From the NCBI GenBank assembly GCA_013911135.1, contig JACERO010000062.1, positions 1-32,163 on the forward strand: DNA of 32,163 bases. The letters run 5' to 3'. The notes under the pieces are model-generated. The model was not told the DNA's origin. It made no database searches and was given only the letters and a program-made list of their open reading frames with translations. Source of the stretch: Candidatus Nitrosopumilus sp. GTDB lineage: Archaea; Thermoproteota; Nitrososphaeria; Nitrososphaerales; Nitrosopumilaceae. Shown piece after piece: positions 1-9,134 of the stretch; the stretch's first letter is position 1; each line of letters opens with the position of its first letter. The position numbers were made by a program, and so were the translations under genes.

Positions 1-90
1 TACAAACCAATCATATCAATTGAAACTCTCAAATATTTCTTTGTGAAAATGATTGTGTATTATTTTAGAAATAACAAAAATAATTATTTC

Positions 91-1458
91 CTAGAATGTG
101 TAATTTGATGTACTTTCCCATCTACTGAATATTGTTCCATCAAGTGCTATTAGTGCAAGGCGATAACCCCATACTTCAACTCTGACTCTAGTTTCATTAT
201 TATTAATTAATTCTGCAATAATTCTTAATTTTTCCCTAAACCCCGTCATTATTGCCATTTGGACTAGTTGTGATATTATCTTTGTACCACTTATCTCCTG
301 CTCCCGTTGTCACAATATCTGTTGTTACAATAGGGTTTACTGACACTGTTATACTTACAATTGCATTCTGAACCAAATCTGCAAGGCATTAACATTTCTA
401 AGATCAAAAACATTTGCGTTTGGAGCTGGCCTTAGTGCTGAATATCTTGTAAATTCAATTCCTCCTTGGTCTATACCTAGCATTAATCTACTTGAAACAT
501 CCTCATTTGCATCTTTACGAATTCGTACACTAGCTAATGAATTGTCATTTGATATGATTCTTAGAACTTGTATATTTCCACTAGGCAAACTACAGGTAAC
601 TTTTGGTGTACCTGGAGGAATAACTGCATCAATGGCAGCATTAATTTTGGTTGCAATTTCATTTGCTATGTTATCAAGTGTGCCTTGAAGATCTGCTGGA
701 TCGTCAGCAGTTAGTATAGCATCTACGCCATCGTTTTCTTTAAGATTGACTTGTACATATGGTCCATCATTTACACTAATTTCGAATCGTCTATGTTCAT
801 TATCTATAATTCCATTAAGTTCATCAATAAGATTTTGACTACTGGTTATATTTAGTGGTCTTCTGCTTTCACTATATCCACTGTTTGGGGCAGATGTATC
901 AGGAACCAATGTTGATTCTAGTGCCAATTCTATATACTCTGAACTCTGTGTTATTACATCCGGAGCATAATTAGTTGAAGTTGAATTTATAGATAAATTG
1001 GTAAATTCTTCCACTACTGTTTCATTAGTGCCATCTGTCAAACTTATGATCATATTAAAAGTGTCTTCTGGATTTTTTGTATTATAATTAATCCCAATTC
1101 GTATTAAATTTCCAACTGATCCTGGATATTTTGCTGTTGCAACTAGAACCTGAATACCATTTAGATTTGAAATAACAAGATCTGCATTTTCTGCACCATG
1201 TGCAATTCTGACCACATAGCAATCACTTCCTCCATTATCAAAAAATTGCCTTACATATGCAGCAAGATCGCTTCCTTCAGGAGATCCTACAAATTCTCTT
1301 TCAAAGTCTCCCCAACTTTGACATCTAGTTGGTTTATTCACAAGACCACTACTTGTACGACCAAAAAAAGCAGCAATTGATGTTGACACGCCTGTTATGA
1401 TGTTAACTCCACTGGGAACTTCTTGTATGTATACTCCGGGATAACTCACTTGCACCAT
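91..1458 (-). CDS. Contractile tail sheath protein of an eCIS/phage-tail-like particle (frameshifted, C-terminus not seen)
   Basis: The N-terminus reads MVQVSYPGVYIQEVPSGVN, followed by STSIAAFFGR, SWGDFEREF and AAYVRQFFDNGGSDCYVVR, the classic N-terminal signature of tail sheath proteins of contractile injection systems. Such proteins polymerise around the inner tube and contract to drive it into a target. The ATG at 1458 is preferred over a TTG nine bases upstream because GGAG (1469-1472) lies 10 bases before it. The open frame stops at 355. Adding one G near 397 and removing one T near 243 lets it run on (DLVQNAIVSITV, then GVREKLRIIAELINN and VEVWGYRLALIALDGT) to a stop at 91. Known sheaths end in a conserved C-terminal domain needed for subunit interlocking. 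That domain is not seen, so the gene is truncated or continues beyond further errors. The family call is firm; the 3' end is not. Confidence 0.85.
101..128. repeat. 28-bp inverted repeat, left copy
   Basis: This 28-base stretch matches the reverse complement of 32036-32063 at 26 of 28 positions; the only differences are two adjacent bases. Sequence outside the 28 bases is unrelated. It lies in the last part of the sheath reading frame. The match is too long for easy chance, but no element type is recognised. Confidence 0.5.
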
Positions 1459-1606
1459 TTTATACAATCTCCAATTTTAAAATTAAAATTTTTTCATTTG
1501 ACAAACTTTGAACATATTTTTGAGAAGTTATCATTTTAATCTAATGATAGTGTATTGTTATGTTATTTTACCTTTTTGCATGATGTATGAGTTTTTTATA
1601 TTATGA

Positions 1607-1637
1607 TATTGATCGCTTATTATTTTTGCGATCAATA
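1607..1637. repeat. Perfect 10-bp inverted repeat in the divergent sheath/baseplate promoter region
   Basis: TATTGATCGC (1607-1616) and GCGATCAATA (1628-1637) form a perfect 10-bp stem with an 11-base AT-only loop. It lies in the roughly 300-base gap between the divergent sheath gene and baseplate gene. It could be a regulator operator or a transcript hairpin. The gap holds no other gene. Confidence 0.5.
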
Positions 1638-1671
1638 ATTTTTGAACATTGTTTAGATCTACTTTATTAAT

Positions 1672-1708
1672 AATAACATAACATATTTTTTAATTATGAT
1701 ATGTTATT
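1672..1708. promoter_or_regulatory. 9-bp inverted repeat just upstream of the baseplate operon, with a third copy at 1559-1567
   Basis: AATAACATA (1672-1680) is complementary to TATGTTATT (1700-1708), with a 19-base spacer. TATGTTATT occurs once more at 1559-1567. The paired sites end 49 bases before the baseplate ATG. Three copies of one 9-mer in a divergent promoter region suggest an operator, but AT-rich sequence makes chance copies easier. Confidence 0.35.
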
Positions 1709-1757
1709 GTGAGAATATTTCTCTAATGATTTTTCTATTGTGTGGTGATACAGTATT

Positions 1758-4203
1758 ATGAACATTGTTGATCAGGAAGAACTAAGACAACGTGGAGAAT
1801 TATTATCTAATGAAAACATTAATGGAGTTAAATTTATTCTTGTTTCATTATTTCCTGCTAGTAATCCAACTGAAGCTCATTTAGAAATTCATTTTTTTAA
1901 TGAAATGGGTTTGCGATATATTCTAAATGCACCTGACCCAAAAGAATTCTTTACCATTACTGGTGGCACAAAAATTTTTGCAGGAGAAAATGGACAAATA
2001 AAAATCACAAATATTACAGGGAATCCCTCTGGAAATTTTTTGGCTGTAATTATAAAACAATTGGGACATCCTTTGGTTTTTTTGGGAGATTATTCTACAT
2101 ATGTTTTAGAAATTAAACACAATACTATGGATAAACATCCATGTTTTAGTAAAATGGGATTTAAATTTAGACCAGGATGCTTTAACATAGATTGTTCACC
2201 TGCTTGGTCTACTTTACCTAAACCTGATGAACAACCAACTATTGATTATCTTGCAAAAGATTTTGATTTATTTCGTCACATTTTGATATCTGAAATGATG
2301 AGGAAAGTTCCTGGTTGGAATCTTACGAGTAGAGCATCACTGGATGGCGTTCTGTTAGACCTATTTTGTGCGGCAGTTGATGAATTAAGTGACTATCAGG
2401 ACAGGGTCATGAATGAGGCATATCTTGGGTTGGCCAGAAAACGAGTATCTATATCTAGGCATGCCAGGCTCATGGATTATCACATACATCAAGGAAATCA
2501 AGCCAGTACTTGGCTAGCAATCAATACCGAAGTAGAGATGGTTCTGACTAGGGATTTTGAAGTCGGGTCTGACTCTGAGAAAAACGAAAACTCGGTATTA
2601 TTTCGAAGTAATCTGGAAAAATTCACATTACCTTCTAATGACATAGAATTCCCACAGTTTAGTCCAATCCTTAATGGAATGAAACCATACACTTGGGGAA
2701 ACACTATAACATTATTGCCAAAAGGCAGTACATATGCAGATCTTTCTCCAGATTTTGATGCTAACAAAGTGCGAGATTGGATTAATGATGGTACAATCAA
2801 ACATTTGTTAATTCAAGAAGAATCTCAAAGTGATATAGGCCACAAAATTGGTACAAATCCAAAAAGACAATTACTTCGATTACGAAATGATTCTGATTAT
2901 AAAGCAAAAGTCGAAATTGATCCATATACAAAAGAAACATTTTTGCGTGTTTGGTGGATTGATGAAGATAAATTAAAATTTGATTTTTATTTTGATATCA
3001 AAACCAAAGAAGGTGAAGAAAAAGAAGATGAACTAAATCACATTACTCATTTTTATGGAAATCTATTACAAGTTTATCATGGTAATCTTGGTGAAACAAT
3101 TTTTCTGGAACGACCAGACAACAATCCAATTCAATCTCAATTTTATTATGAACGAATGGAATTGCCTAGATTGGGAACTATCTGTAAATTACCACATAGT
3201 CCTCTTGCATACAAATATACTCCATCTGGTGGTGAAGTACCCCCATTATCTACACTGGAGGTAAATGTAGTTACATCATTTGATTCTGAATATTGGACTG
3301 AAGTTCCAAATTTAATTCATAGCAGATCTCTTGATCCTCATTTTATAGTTGAAACAGATGAACAACAACAAAGCATAATTCGTTTTGGAAATGGCATTAA
3401 TGGTAAAGAGTTACCGCAAAATGCAACGGTTGTATGCACATATAAAATTGGTAATGGGATTTCAGGTAATTTAGGTTCTGACTCTTTAACAAATTTCTCC
3501 AACACACCTCAGTTTAATTTCTGCTGGAATCCTTTTGATGTAGTTGATGGACGTGAACCAGAACCAGTTGAAGAAATTATTCGCAGAGTTCCAGAAGCCT
3601 TTAGACAAAACCAAAATCGTGCAATCACAATTTCTGATTATATCAAACTAGTTAGTGAAATTGAGAATGTCTCCAAAGTCTGGGCAAATTATAGGTGGAC
3701 TGGAAGCTGGCGAACAGTACAGGTAATTATAGATCCAGTCAATTCTACAACCATTTCTGATGAATTATATGATGAAATTATAGCTAAACTTGAATCTGTG
3801 AGGCTAATTGGGGAAGACAGTTACTTTTGGCCAAATACGTGCCTTTGGAAATTCATGTTTCATTATGCATTGTTCCTGAAATGTGGCCAGAAGACATTTG
3901 ACAGAATATCGAGTTGGCATTTTCAACTGGTTATACACAAAGCGGACAAATGGCATTTTTCCATCCTGATAAATGGAGCTTCGGTCAAACTATAACACCT
4001 AGTCAAATTATTGGTTTGCTAGAATCAATACCTGGTGTTGATTATGTAATTGATGTAGATATTAAACGATGGAATGATCCCATACATGTAGTTGATAATC
4101 AAATTCAATTATATCATCTAATGAAATTATCCAAGTACAAAATGATCACAGTCGTATGGAAACAGGTTTCATAGATTTTGAAATTAAAGGAGGTCGTCAA
4201 TGA
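1758..4203 (+). CDS. Putative baseplate assembly protein (eCIS/phage-tail-like), two frameshifts
   Basis: After about 155 N-terminal residues the protein carries PTIDYLAKDFDLFRHILI, then DELSDYQDRVMNEAYLG and RKRVSISRHARLMDYH, the hallmark of the large baseplate-wedge family (TIGR02243-like). Near residue 600 it has RAITISDYIKL and RWTGSWRTVQVIIDP, as in gpJ/Afp12-like proteins. The baseplate joins the spike complex to tube and sheath. The first frame breaks near 3828. One extra T in TTTT gives SYFLAKYVPLEIHVSLCIVP, then FFHPDKWSFGQ. A second break near 4107 is mended by one extra A and gives NEIIQVQNDHSRMETGFIDF, then a stop at 4201-4203. That stop overlaps the next ATG as ATGA, which supports the repair. 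Repaired length is about 815 residues, so the protein is probably intact. Confidence 0.85.
4186..4194 (+). promoter_or_regulatory. Strong Shine-Dalgarno site for the second baseplate gene
   Basis: AAAGGAGGT lies five bases before the ATG at 4200, inside the end of the preceding gene. It is an almost perfect anti-16S match and fixes the start of the downstream gene. With the ATGA overlap it indicates translational coupling in one eCIS operon. Confidence 0.7.
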
Positions 4204-5505
4204 ACCCAATTGATTGTGTAGAATGTATTAAATCAGAAAACTATTTAGAAAAAAAAGAATATCCATTTCAAACACTAGAGCTTGGATTATCCAGTATCAA
4301 ATATCGTATTGGGATGTATTCAGATTTCCGAAAAACTATTTTTAAAAATCTAAATACAAATCACACACTTTCTAGTTGGACCTATCGTGAAAGTGATGAT
4401 CCTGGTATTGCATTGTTAGATGGTGCATGTGTATTAGCAGACATACTTGCATTTTATCAACAAGTTTATGCAAATGAAGTATATCTAAAAACAGCAAAGA
4501 ATGATTCTAGTATATTTGATTTAATTAGAATTTTAGATTATCGACCTGCACCGGGGCTTGGAGGTAATGGGGTATTTGCATTTCAAGTTGATAGTGATGT
4601 TCCAGTTTTAATCAACAAAGGTTTTCAAATGAAATCTGAGTTGGAAAATTCAGTACAGGCTGAATTTGAAACTACAGAGGATATTGTTGCATTCCCTTGG
4701 TTGAATAACTTTCATTTGTATCGTCCACTCGCATCACCTACTGATAATTCTAAAATCAATGAATTTTATTTTGAATACGATGATGAAGAATTTGTTGCTG
4801 GAAAATTTACGGGTGATCTTTCTCCTGGAAAATTTGTTAATGAATTAATTTCCAACAAATCTTTTTCTGTAAATGATGTTAAGAGTAAGGCTGAAAACAC
4901 AATTAACAAATTTGGTGATTTGCATGCAACTGTATTTGGAAGTGCAGAAAAATTATTTATTCAACGCAATGAGATGATGACAAATGAACGTAATCAATTA
5001 ATTACAAAATTTGGCAATAAACATCATCGTGTGATTCAAATGCAAAAACAATTAGAAGAAAACAATTTTTAATTTAAAAGCAAGCTCTCAAATAAACAGA
5101 ATTCACAAACCCAAAGTTCCTTCTGGGAATATGCTTATTCATGGGCATGTTATTGATAAAAACTTGCAAGGAGTACCAGAAGTTATTGTATCTCATGCTA
5201 GAAGAGGTGACCCTGATAAGATAAAAGATCTTGATGAGGAAAAAGATGTATTTTTTCAATCTACAACTGATAAGTCTGGATATTATTTTTTTGTAGCTAA
5301 TACTCGTGCTGTTGAAAATGTATTGAAAAATAAAATGACTCTTGAAGTATATTCAATAGATTATAAAATGATACACCGCGAACCTGAAATCAAAGTATCT
5401 GCTCCTAAAACTCTTCATGAAATAGTTCTTAGTGATGAGAAGGTGTTACATTGTGACATATTAAAACCAACAAAGAAAACAAAATCAAAAAAACCTAAAC
5501 GATAA
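4200..5505 (+). CDS. Baseplate N-terminal region fused to a coiled coil and carboxypeptidase-regulatory-like domain (one frameshift)
   Basis: Residues 1-180 look like the start of a second eCIS baseplate protein: YRIGMYSDFRKTIFKNL, then TYRESDDPGIALLDG, ADILAFYQQVYANEVYL and ILDYRPAPGLGG. Family members normally run on for several hundred residues. Here the sequence passes in frame into a charged helical stretch (IQRNEMMTNERNQLITKFGNK). The frame stops at 5072 in a TTTTT run; with one T fewer it continues NFNLKASSQINRIHKPKVPSG, then MLIHGHVIDKNLQGVPEVIV and TTDKSGYYFFV, a carboxypeptidase-regulatory-like beta-sandwich, and ends KKPKR at 5505. In related loci such a domain is a separate protein, so this looks like a deletion fusion. 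A separate internal start near 5131 is possible but less likely. The stop overlaps the next start as TAATG. Confidence 0.7.
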
Positions 5506-6609
5506 TGTCATTTTCCACACTACAGCACAAAAAAGAATCAAAAACACAAACCAAAATACAAACTAAACCAAAACATAATCCTGTTACTAACAACTCCAAC
5601 AATCCAACGTAAACCAATGTGCCCCTGTGGTGGCGGATGCCCAGGATGTAAGTCAATTCAAGCAAAACTAAAGATAAGTCAACCAAATGATCCGCTAGAA
5701 CAAGAGGCGGACCGAAAATCTTATGAGATGATGAACAGTAATGTCAACAATCCAATCAAGAAATTATCTCCAAAACATCCAATCGGTTCAGGCGGATCCT
5801 CCTTATCTGACTCTGCACGAAGCTACTTTGAGCCTAAACTAGGTTATGATTTCAATAATGTTCGCATTCATTCAGATTCTGCAGCACAAAACATGGTTAA
5901 ATCAGTTAATGCCCATGCATTTACTGCTGACTCTGATATCTATCTTGGACAAGACCAATCAGTAACGGATACCAGACTGATGGGACATGAACTGACTCAT
6001 GTTGTACAGCAAGATAGTATGTCAAGTATGATACAGCGACAAGAATATACATCACAAGAAAATTTTTCGACGAATCTTTTTCCAGATTTTCCAAAATCTA
6101 AAATTAGGATAGACTATTCAAATGGATTTGTTGAAATAGATCTTGTTATGCCTCCATATGGACCACCATATACTCAACCACTTATGTCGGATAGTAATCC
6201 ATCAGTGAATTCAAACGGAGTTCCATCTCCAGACGGAGTTCCATCTCCAGACAGACACTACAACCAATGGTTAGAACCTAGTAACACTTGGGATACAGGT
6301 GATAAAATTGATGTGATAAAGATACCACCAGCACCTAATCCCTTAGATGCATTCGATGGTGTCCTTTCAGCCTTAGACGAAAATATGTTTGGACGTAATC
6401 TAAAGAGTATAATTGCAGACAATATAGGTCAGCTACTAACTTTACCATCAATGAATAATGATAGCGAGACAGACACTAATGTAAACACCGAAACCACGTT
6501 AGATGTTTATGGAGCCCCTCTTCATGATCCAAATGCACCACGTGATTCAACCCCTGTGCGACCCACAAAGTGGATCTTAAAGGTACCAATTCTAAACTTT
6601 AGATTTTAG
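5505..6609 (+). CDS. eCIS-associated DUF4157 protein with HELTH motif and unknown C-terminal region (one frameshift)
   Basis: The ATG at 5505-5507 overlaps the upstream stop. The first 30-odd residues (MSFSTLQHKKES) leave frame somewhere between 5507 and 5610; one base fewer, for example in the A6 run near 5530, joins them to PTIQRKPMCPCGGGCPGC, the usual lead-in of this family. Then come LKISQPNDPLEQEADR and the DUF4157 domain: ARSYFEPKLGYDFNNVRIHS, VNAHAFTADSDIYLG and LMGHELTHVVQQ. HELTH fits the HExxH zinc-protease pattern. DUF4157 proteins are linked to eCIS loci and often carry cargo or toxin domains at the C-terminus. Here about 190 residues follow, proline- and asparagine-rich, with no family recognised and no membrane segment. 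It may be a loaded effector or a structural/maturation factor. Confidence 0.8.
6216..6251 (+). repeat. Perfect 18-bp tandem duplication inside the DUF4157 gene
   Basis: Two identical back-to-back 18-base units (6216-6233 and 6234-6251) encode a doubled GVPSPD hexapeptide in the proline-rich linker after the DUF4157 domain. The perfect identity suggests a recent duplication. Confidence 0.8.
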
Positions 6610-6821
6610 TGATTTAATTTTATTCTTGACGGATTATTCTATGTTCACGAACCATTGTTTTGTATCTAGATAATATTTATCTGCAGCATTATTTTATTAC
6701 TTTATGATTGTCAACCAATCTCTTAAAACAAAAAAATCTAACCTACATTAACTAATTCATCGCATTTACCAAAACAAAAATCTAAATCTATTTAATTTAT
6801 TACACATTGAATGAAAATTAT

Positions 6822-6840
6822 AAGGATGGCAACATCCCTT
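6822..6840 (+). promoter_or_regulatory. Small GCAA-tetraloop hairpin upstream of the 3-hydroxyacyl-CoA dehydrogenase gene
   Basis: AAGGATG-GCAA-CATCCCTT can fold into a 5-bp stem (extendable by two A-T pairs across a bulged C) closed by a GNRA-type GCAA loop, 38 bases before the ATG at 6879. A TATA-like AT-rich stretch at about 6787-6797 would put it in the 5' leader. The 6610-6878 gap holds no gene. A regulatory role is only inferred. Confidence 0.35.
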
Positions 6841-6878
6841 TTGATACATTATAAAGGAAGTATGGATTTGGAAAAACT

Positions 6879-8018
6879 ATGGCAGTAAAAAATATCACAG
6901 TTTTAGGTTCTGGAGTCATGGGGCATGGAATTGCTCAAGTATCAGCAACTGCAGGATACAATGTAGTATTACGAGATATCAAACAAGAATTTTTGGATAA
7001 AGCAATGGAGAAAGTGAAATGGAGTATAGATAAACTAGTTTCAAAAGAAAAAATTTCAAAAGAAGAAGGTGATGCAATTTTTGCAAGAATAAAACCAGTT
7101 GTAGATTTGAATGAAGCAGTAAAAGATGCAGAACTAGTTATCGAGGTGGTTCCAGAAATTATGGATTTAAAGAAAAAAGTTTATGCAGAATTAGATAAAG
7201 CAGCAGCACCAAAAGTAGTCTTTGCATCAAATACAAGTACATTACCAATTACAGAAATTGCAAATACAACATCACGACCAGAAAAATTCATAGGAATTCA
7301 TTTTTTTAATCCACCACAATTAATGAAACTAGTAGAAATAATTCCAGGAGAAAAAACATCACAAGAAATAATTGATTTGACTCAAGAATATGTAAAATCA
7401 GTTAACAAGATAGCAGTGATGTGCAGAAAAGACGTTCCAGGGTTTATTATCAACAGATTATTCATTCCGATGGTACATGAAGCATGTTATCTAAAAGATA
7501 GAACAGGTGCATCACTTGAAGAGATTGATTCTGCATTCAAATTCAAATTAGGATTTCCAATGGGCATCTTTGAGTTAGCAGATTTTACAGGAATGGATGT
7601 AATTCACAAAGCTACTGTAGAGATGCATTTGCGGGACAAAAAAGTAATCAATCCTCATCCACTAGTTGAAAAAATGTTTGATGGAAAAAAACTCGGACAA
7701 AAATCAGGAGAAGGATATTACAAATATTCAGAGGACAAATACGAAAGAGTTGCACTATCAGAAGAATTAGCTACAAAATGTGATCCAATACAGATTGTTG
7801 CCAACATACTAAACAATGCAGCATGGCTTGTTACAAATGGTGCAAGTGATATAGAAGAAATTGAGAAAGCAGCCCAATTAGGACTAGGACTCAAAAAACC
7901 ATTATTTGAAACAGCAAAAGAGATTGGTATCAAAAAAATTGTTGATGAACTAAACAAACTTGCTGAAGAACATGGCGAGTTTTACAAGCCAGATCCATTA
8001 CTAGTTTCTATGCAGTAA
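6879..8018 (+). CDS. hbd: 3-hydroxyacyl-CoA (3-hydroxybutyryl-CoA) dehydrogenase
   Basis: NAD-dependent oxidation of (S)-3-hydroxybutyryl-CoA to acetoacetyl-CoA. In ammonia-oxidising archaea this step belongs to the 3-hydroxypropionate/4-hydroxybutyrate CO2-fixation cycle. The 379-residue protein has the nucleotide-binding GSGVMGHGIAQ at residues 10-20, EVVPEIMDLKK near 90, the catalytic His in IGIHFFNPPQLMKLVEI (His141, with Glu153 as partner), and the domain junction DVPGFIINRLFIPM near 185-198. A C-terminal helical domain carries LGFPMGIFELADFTGMDV and KLGQKSGEGYYKY. It is longer than the usual ~290-residue stand-alone enzyme because of a second C-terminal helical segment. The gene is intact and monocistronic. 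The exact physiological substrate is inferred from the lineage. Confidence 0.93.
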   Translation: MAVKNITVLGSGVMGHGIAQVSATAGYNVVLRDIKQEFLDKAMEKVKWSIDKLVSKEKISKEEGDAIFARIKPVVDLNEAVKDAELVIEVVPEIMDLKKKVYAELDKAAAPKVVFASNTSTLPITEIANTTSRPEKFIGIHFFNPPQLMKLVEIIPGEKTSQEIIDLTQEYVKSVNKIAVMCRKDVPGFIINRLFIPMVHEACYLKDRTGASLEEIDSAFKFKLGFPMGIFELADFTGMDVIHKATVEMHLRDKKVINPHPLVEKMFDGKKLGQKSGEGYYKYSEDKYERVALSEELATKCDPIQIVANILNNAAWLVTNGASDIEEIEKAAQLGLGLKKPLFETAKEIGIKKIVDELNKLAEEHGEFYKPDPLLVSMQ

Positions 8019-8043
8019 TTAGATAAATTAGAGAATTTTTAAT

Positions 8044-8114
8044 TTATTCGTCTTCATCAGATGATCTTCTGTTGGCCTAATAGGTACAAAGAATCGTATC
8101 TTACTTCCAATCAT
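8044..8114 (-). CDS. Possible microprotein, FxPxRP-RR-acidic type (one frameshift)
   Basis: Read from ATG at 8114 it gives MIGSKIRFFVPIRP. With one extra A near 8072 it continues TRRSSDEDE to a stop at 8044, about 23 residues. It closely resembles the uninterrupted 20-residue frame at 23616-23678 (LFIPVRPSRR followed by an acidic tail). Two similar copies, each just downstream of a metabolic gene and on the opposite strand, argue for a real small family. No known family recognised. In the rest of the 8019-8211 gap nothing was seen. Confidence 0.35.
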
Positions 8115-8211
8115 AGTTTCATTACGTCAAATCAACCCATAAAGAAGGGGGATCTTTTGAGACATAACTAGATCCAAAATGGAAAAAATAATCATAAAGA
8201 TAATGTTAACT

Positions 8212-8817
8212 CTAATCCTTTTGAGCCATTCTTGAGGCCTCACCACTTTTAATTTTATTAAAATCATCAAGAACTTCAGCATTCGTTAATTCTGTGTCTT
8301 TGTTGGATGATGTAGAAATTAATTCTAAAATTGTCTTTACTGCATCTTGAGGTGTGTCAACTCCAATAATTTTGATGTTTTCTCTATGATCAAGAAAACC
8401 ATCAATGTATTGTTCAATAGAGCCTCCAATGTTTCTGATTGCAACCATTGGTTTTTTGTACATATATGCAGCACATACTTCGGATAAAGTACCAGAACCA
8501 CCACCTACAATTATTATTCCATCAGCACTTAATGCATTTAGAAAGTCACAAGCAAGTCCCATGCCAGTTGGAATTACAATGTCACAGAATTGATTAGCCA
8601 AGGTAGCATCATTTTGAGGGATTATTCCCACAGTCAAACCATTTGCATAATGAGCGCCATGTGATGCAGCTTTCATTACGCCTCCCAATCCACCAGTTAT
8701 TAAAACAGAACCAGATTTTGCAATTGTTTCTCCAACATCATATGCAATCTTTTCATGTTTTGGCGTACACCCATTGGTATTATTACCAATAACTAAGATC
8801 TGATGTTTCTTTGTCAT
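8212..8817 (-). CDS. LOG-like (TIGR00725-type) SLOG-fold protein
   Basis: The 201-residue protein carries ITGGLGGVMKAASHGAH (residues 40-56) and VGGGSGTLSEV (104-114), the two glycine-rich nucleotide-binding signatures of the SLOG/lysine-decarboxylase-like fold. LOG members release free base from nucleoside monophosphates; the TIGR00725 branch is mostly uncharacterised and the LOG catalytic PGGxGTxxE motif is here GGGSGTLSE. It probably binds a nucleotide-type ligand in the cytoplasm. Its ATG overlaps the stop of the upstream gene (ATGA, 8814-8817), so the two are translationally coupled. The exact substrate cannot be told from sequence. Confidence 0.8.
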   Translation of the reverse strand: MTKKHQILVIGNNTNGCTPKHEKIAYDVGETIAKSGSVLITGGLGGVMKAASHGAHYANGLTVGIIPQNDATLANQFCDIVIPTGMGLACDFLNALSADGIIIVGGGSGTLSEVCAAYMYKKPMVAIRNIGGSIEQYIDGFLDHRENIKIIGVDTPQDAVKTILELISTSSNKDTELTNAEVLDDFNKIKSGEASRMAQKD

Positions 8818-9068
8818 TCATTTTCTCCTTCATGAATCAATTTGAGTTTTTTGGAAAGAAGACTTTGGAATATAATTTCCATTGGTGTTGATGAATGTTT
8901 AATTATTTTCTGACTTTGTATTATTTCATTTTCCAGTCTTTCTCGTATTGTCTGATCAGATAAGATTTGATGTTTTAATGAGATTGCTTGTTTTTTGCCA
9001 CTAGTGTATATTTGAATCCAGCAATAGCCTGTTTGACTGTCATCAATGTCTATTTCAGTTATTTTCAT
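8814..9068 (-). CDS. Small conserved-looking protein coupled to the LOG-like gene, function unknown
   Basis: 84 residues, beginning MKITEIDIDDSQTGYCWIQI. A short beta-rich N-terminus (YCWIQIYTSGKKQAISLKH) is followed by amphipathic helices (RERLENEIIQSQKIIKH). No signal peptide, membrane segment or known motif was recognised. The stop overlaps the start of the LOG-like gene, so the products probably act together. The cupin gene lies 66 bases upstream in the same direction and may share a transcript. Confidence 0.65.
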   Translation of the reverse strand: MKITEIDIDDSQTGYCWIQIYTSGKKQAISLKHQILSDQTIRERLENEIIQSQKIIKHSSTPMEIIFQSLLSKKLKLIHEGENE

Positions 9069-9134
9069 ATTAGAATTATAAGATATTTGCTTTTTAGGGT
9101 TTTAATTTTTTTTAGAAGGAAAATTGAAATTATT

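Noticed and set aside
3820-4120. Programmed ribosomal frameshifting in the baseplate gene
   Set aside because: No slippery heptamer with downstream structure was seen, and the same one-base homopolymer pattern occurs in many unrelated genes here, which points to sequencing error.
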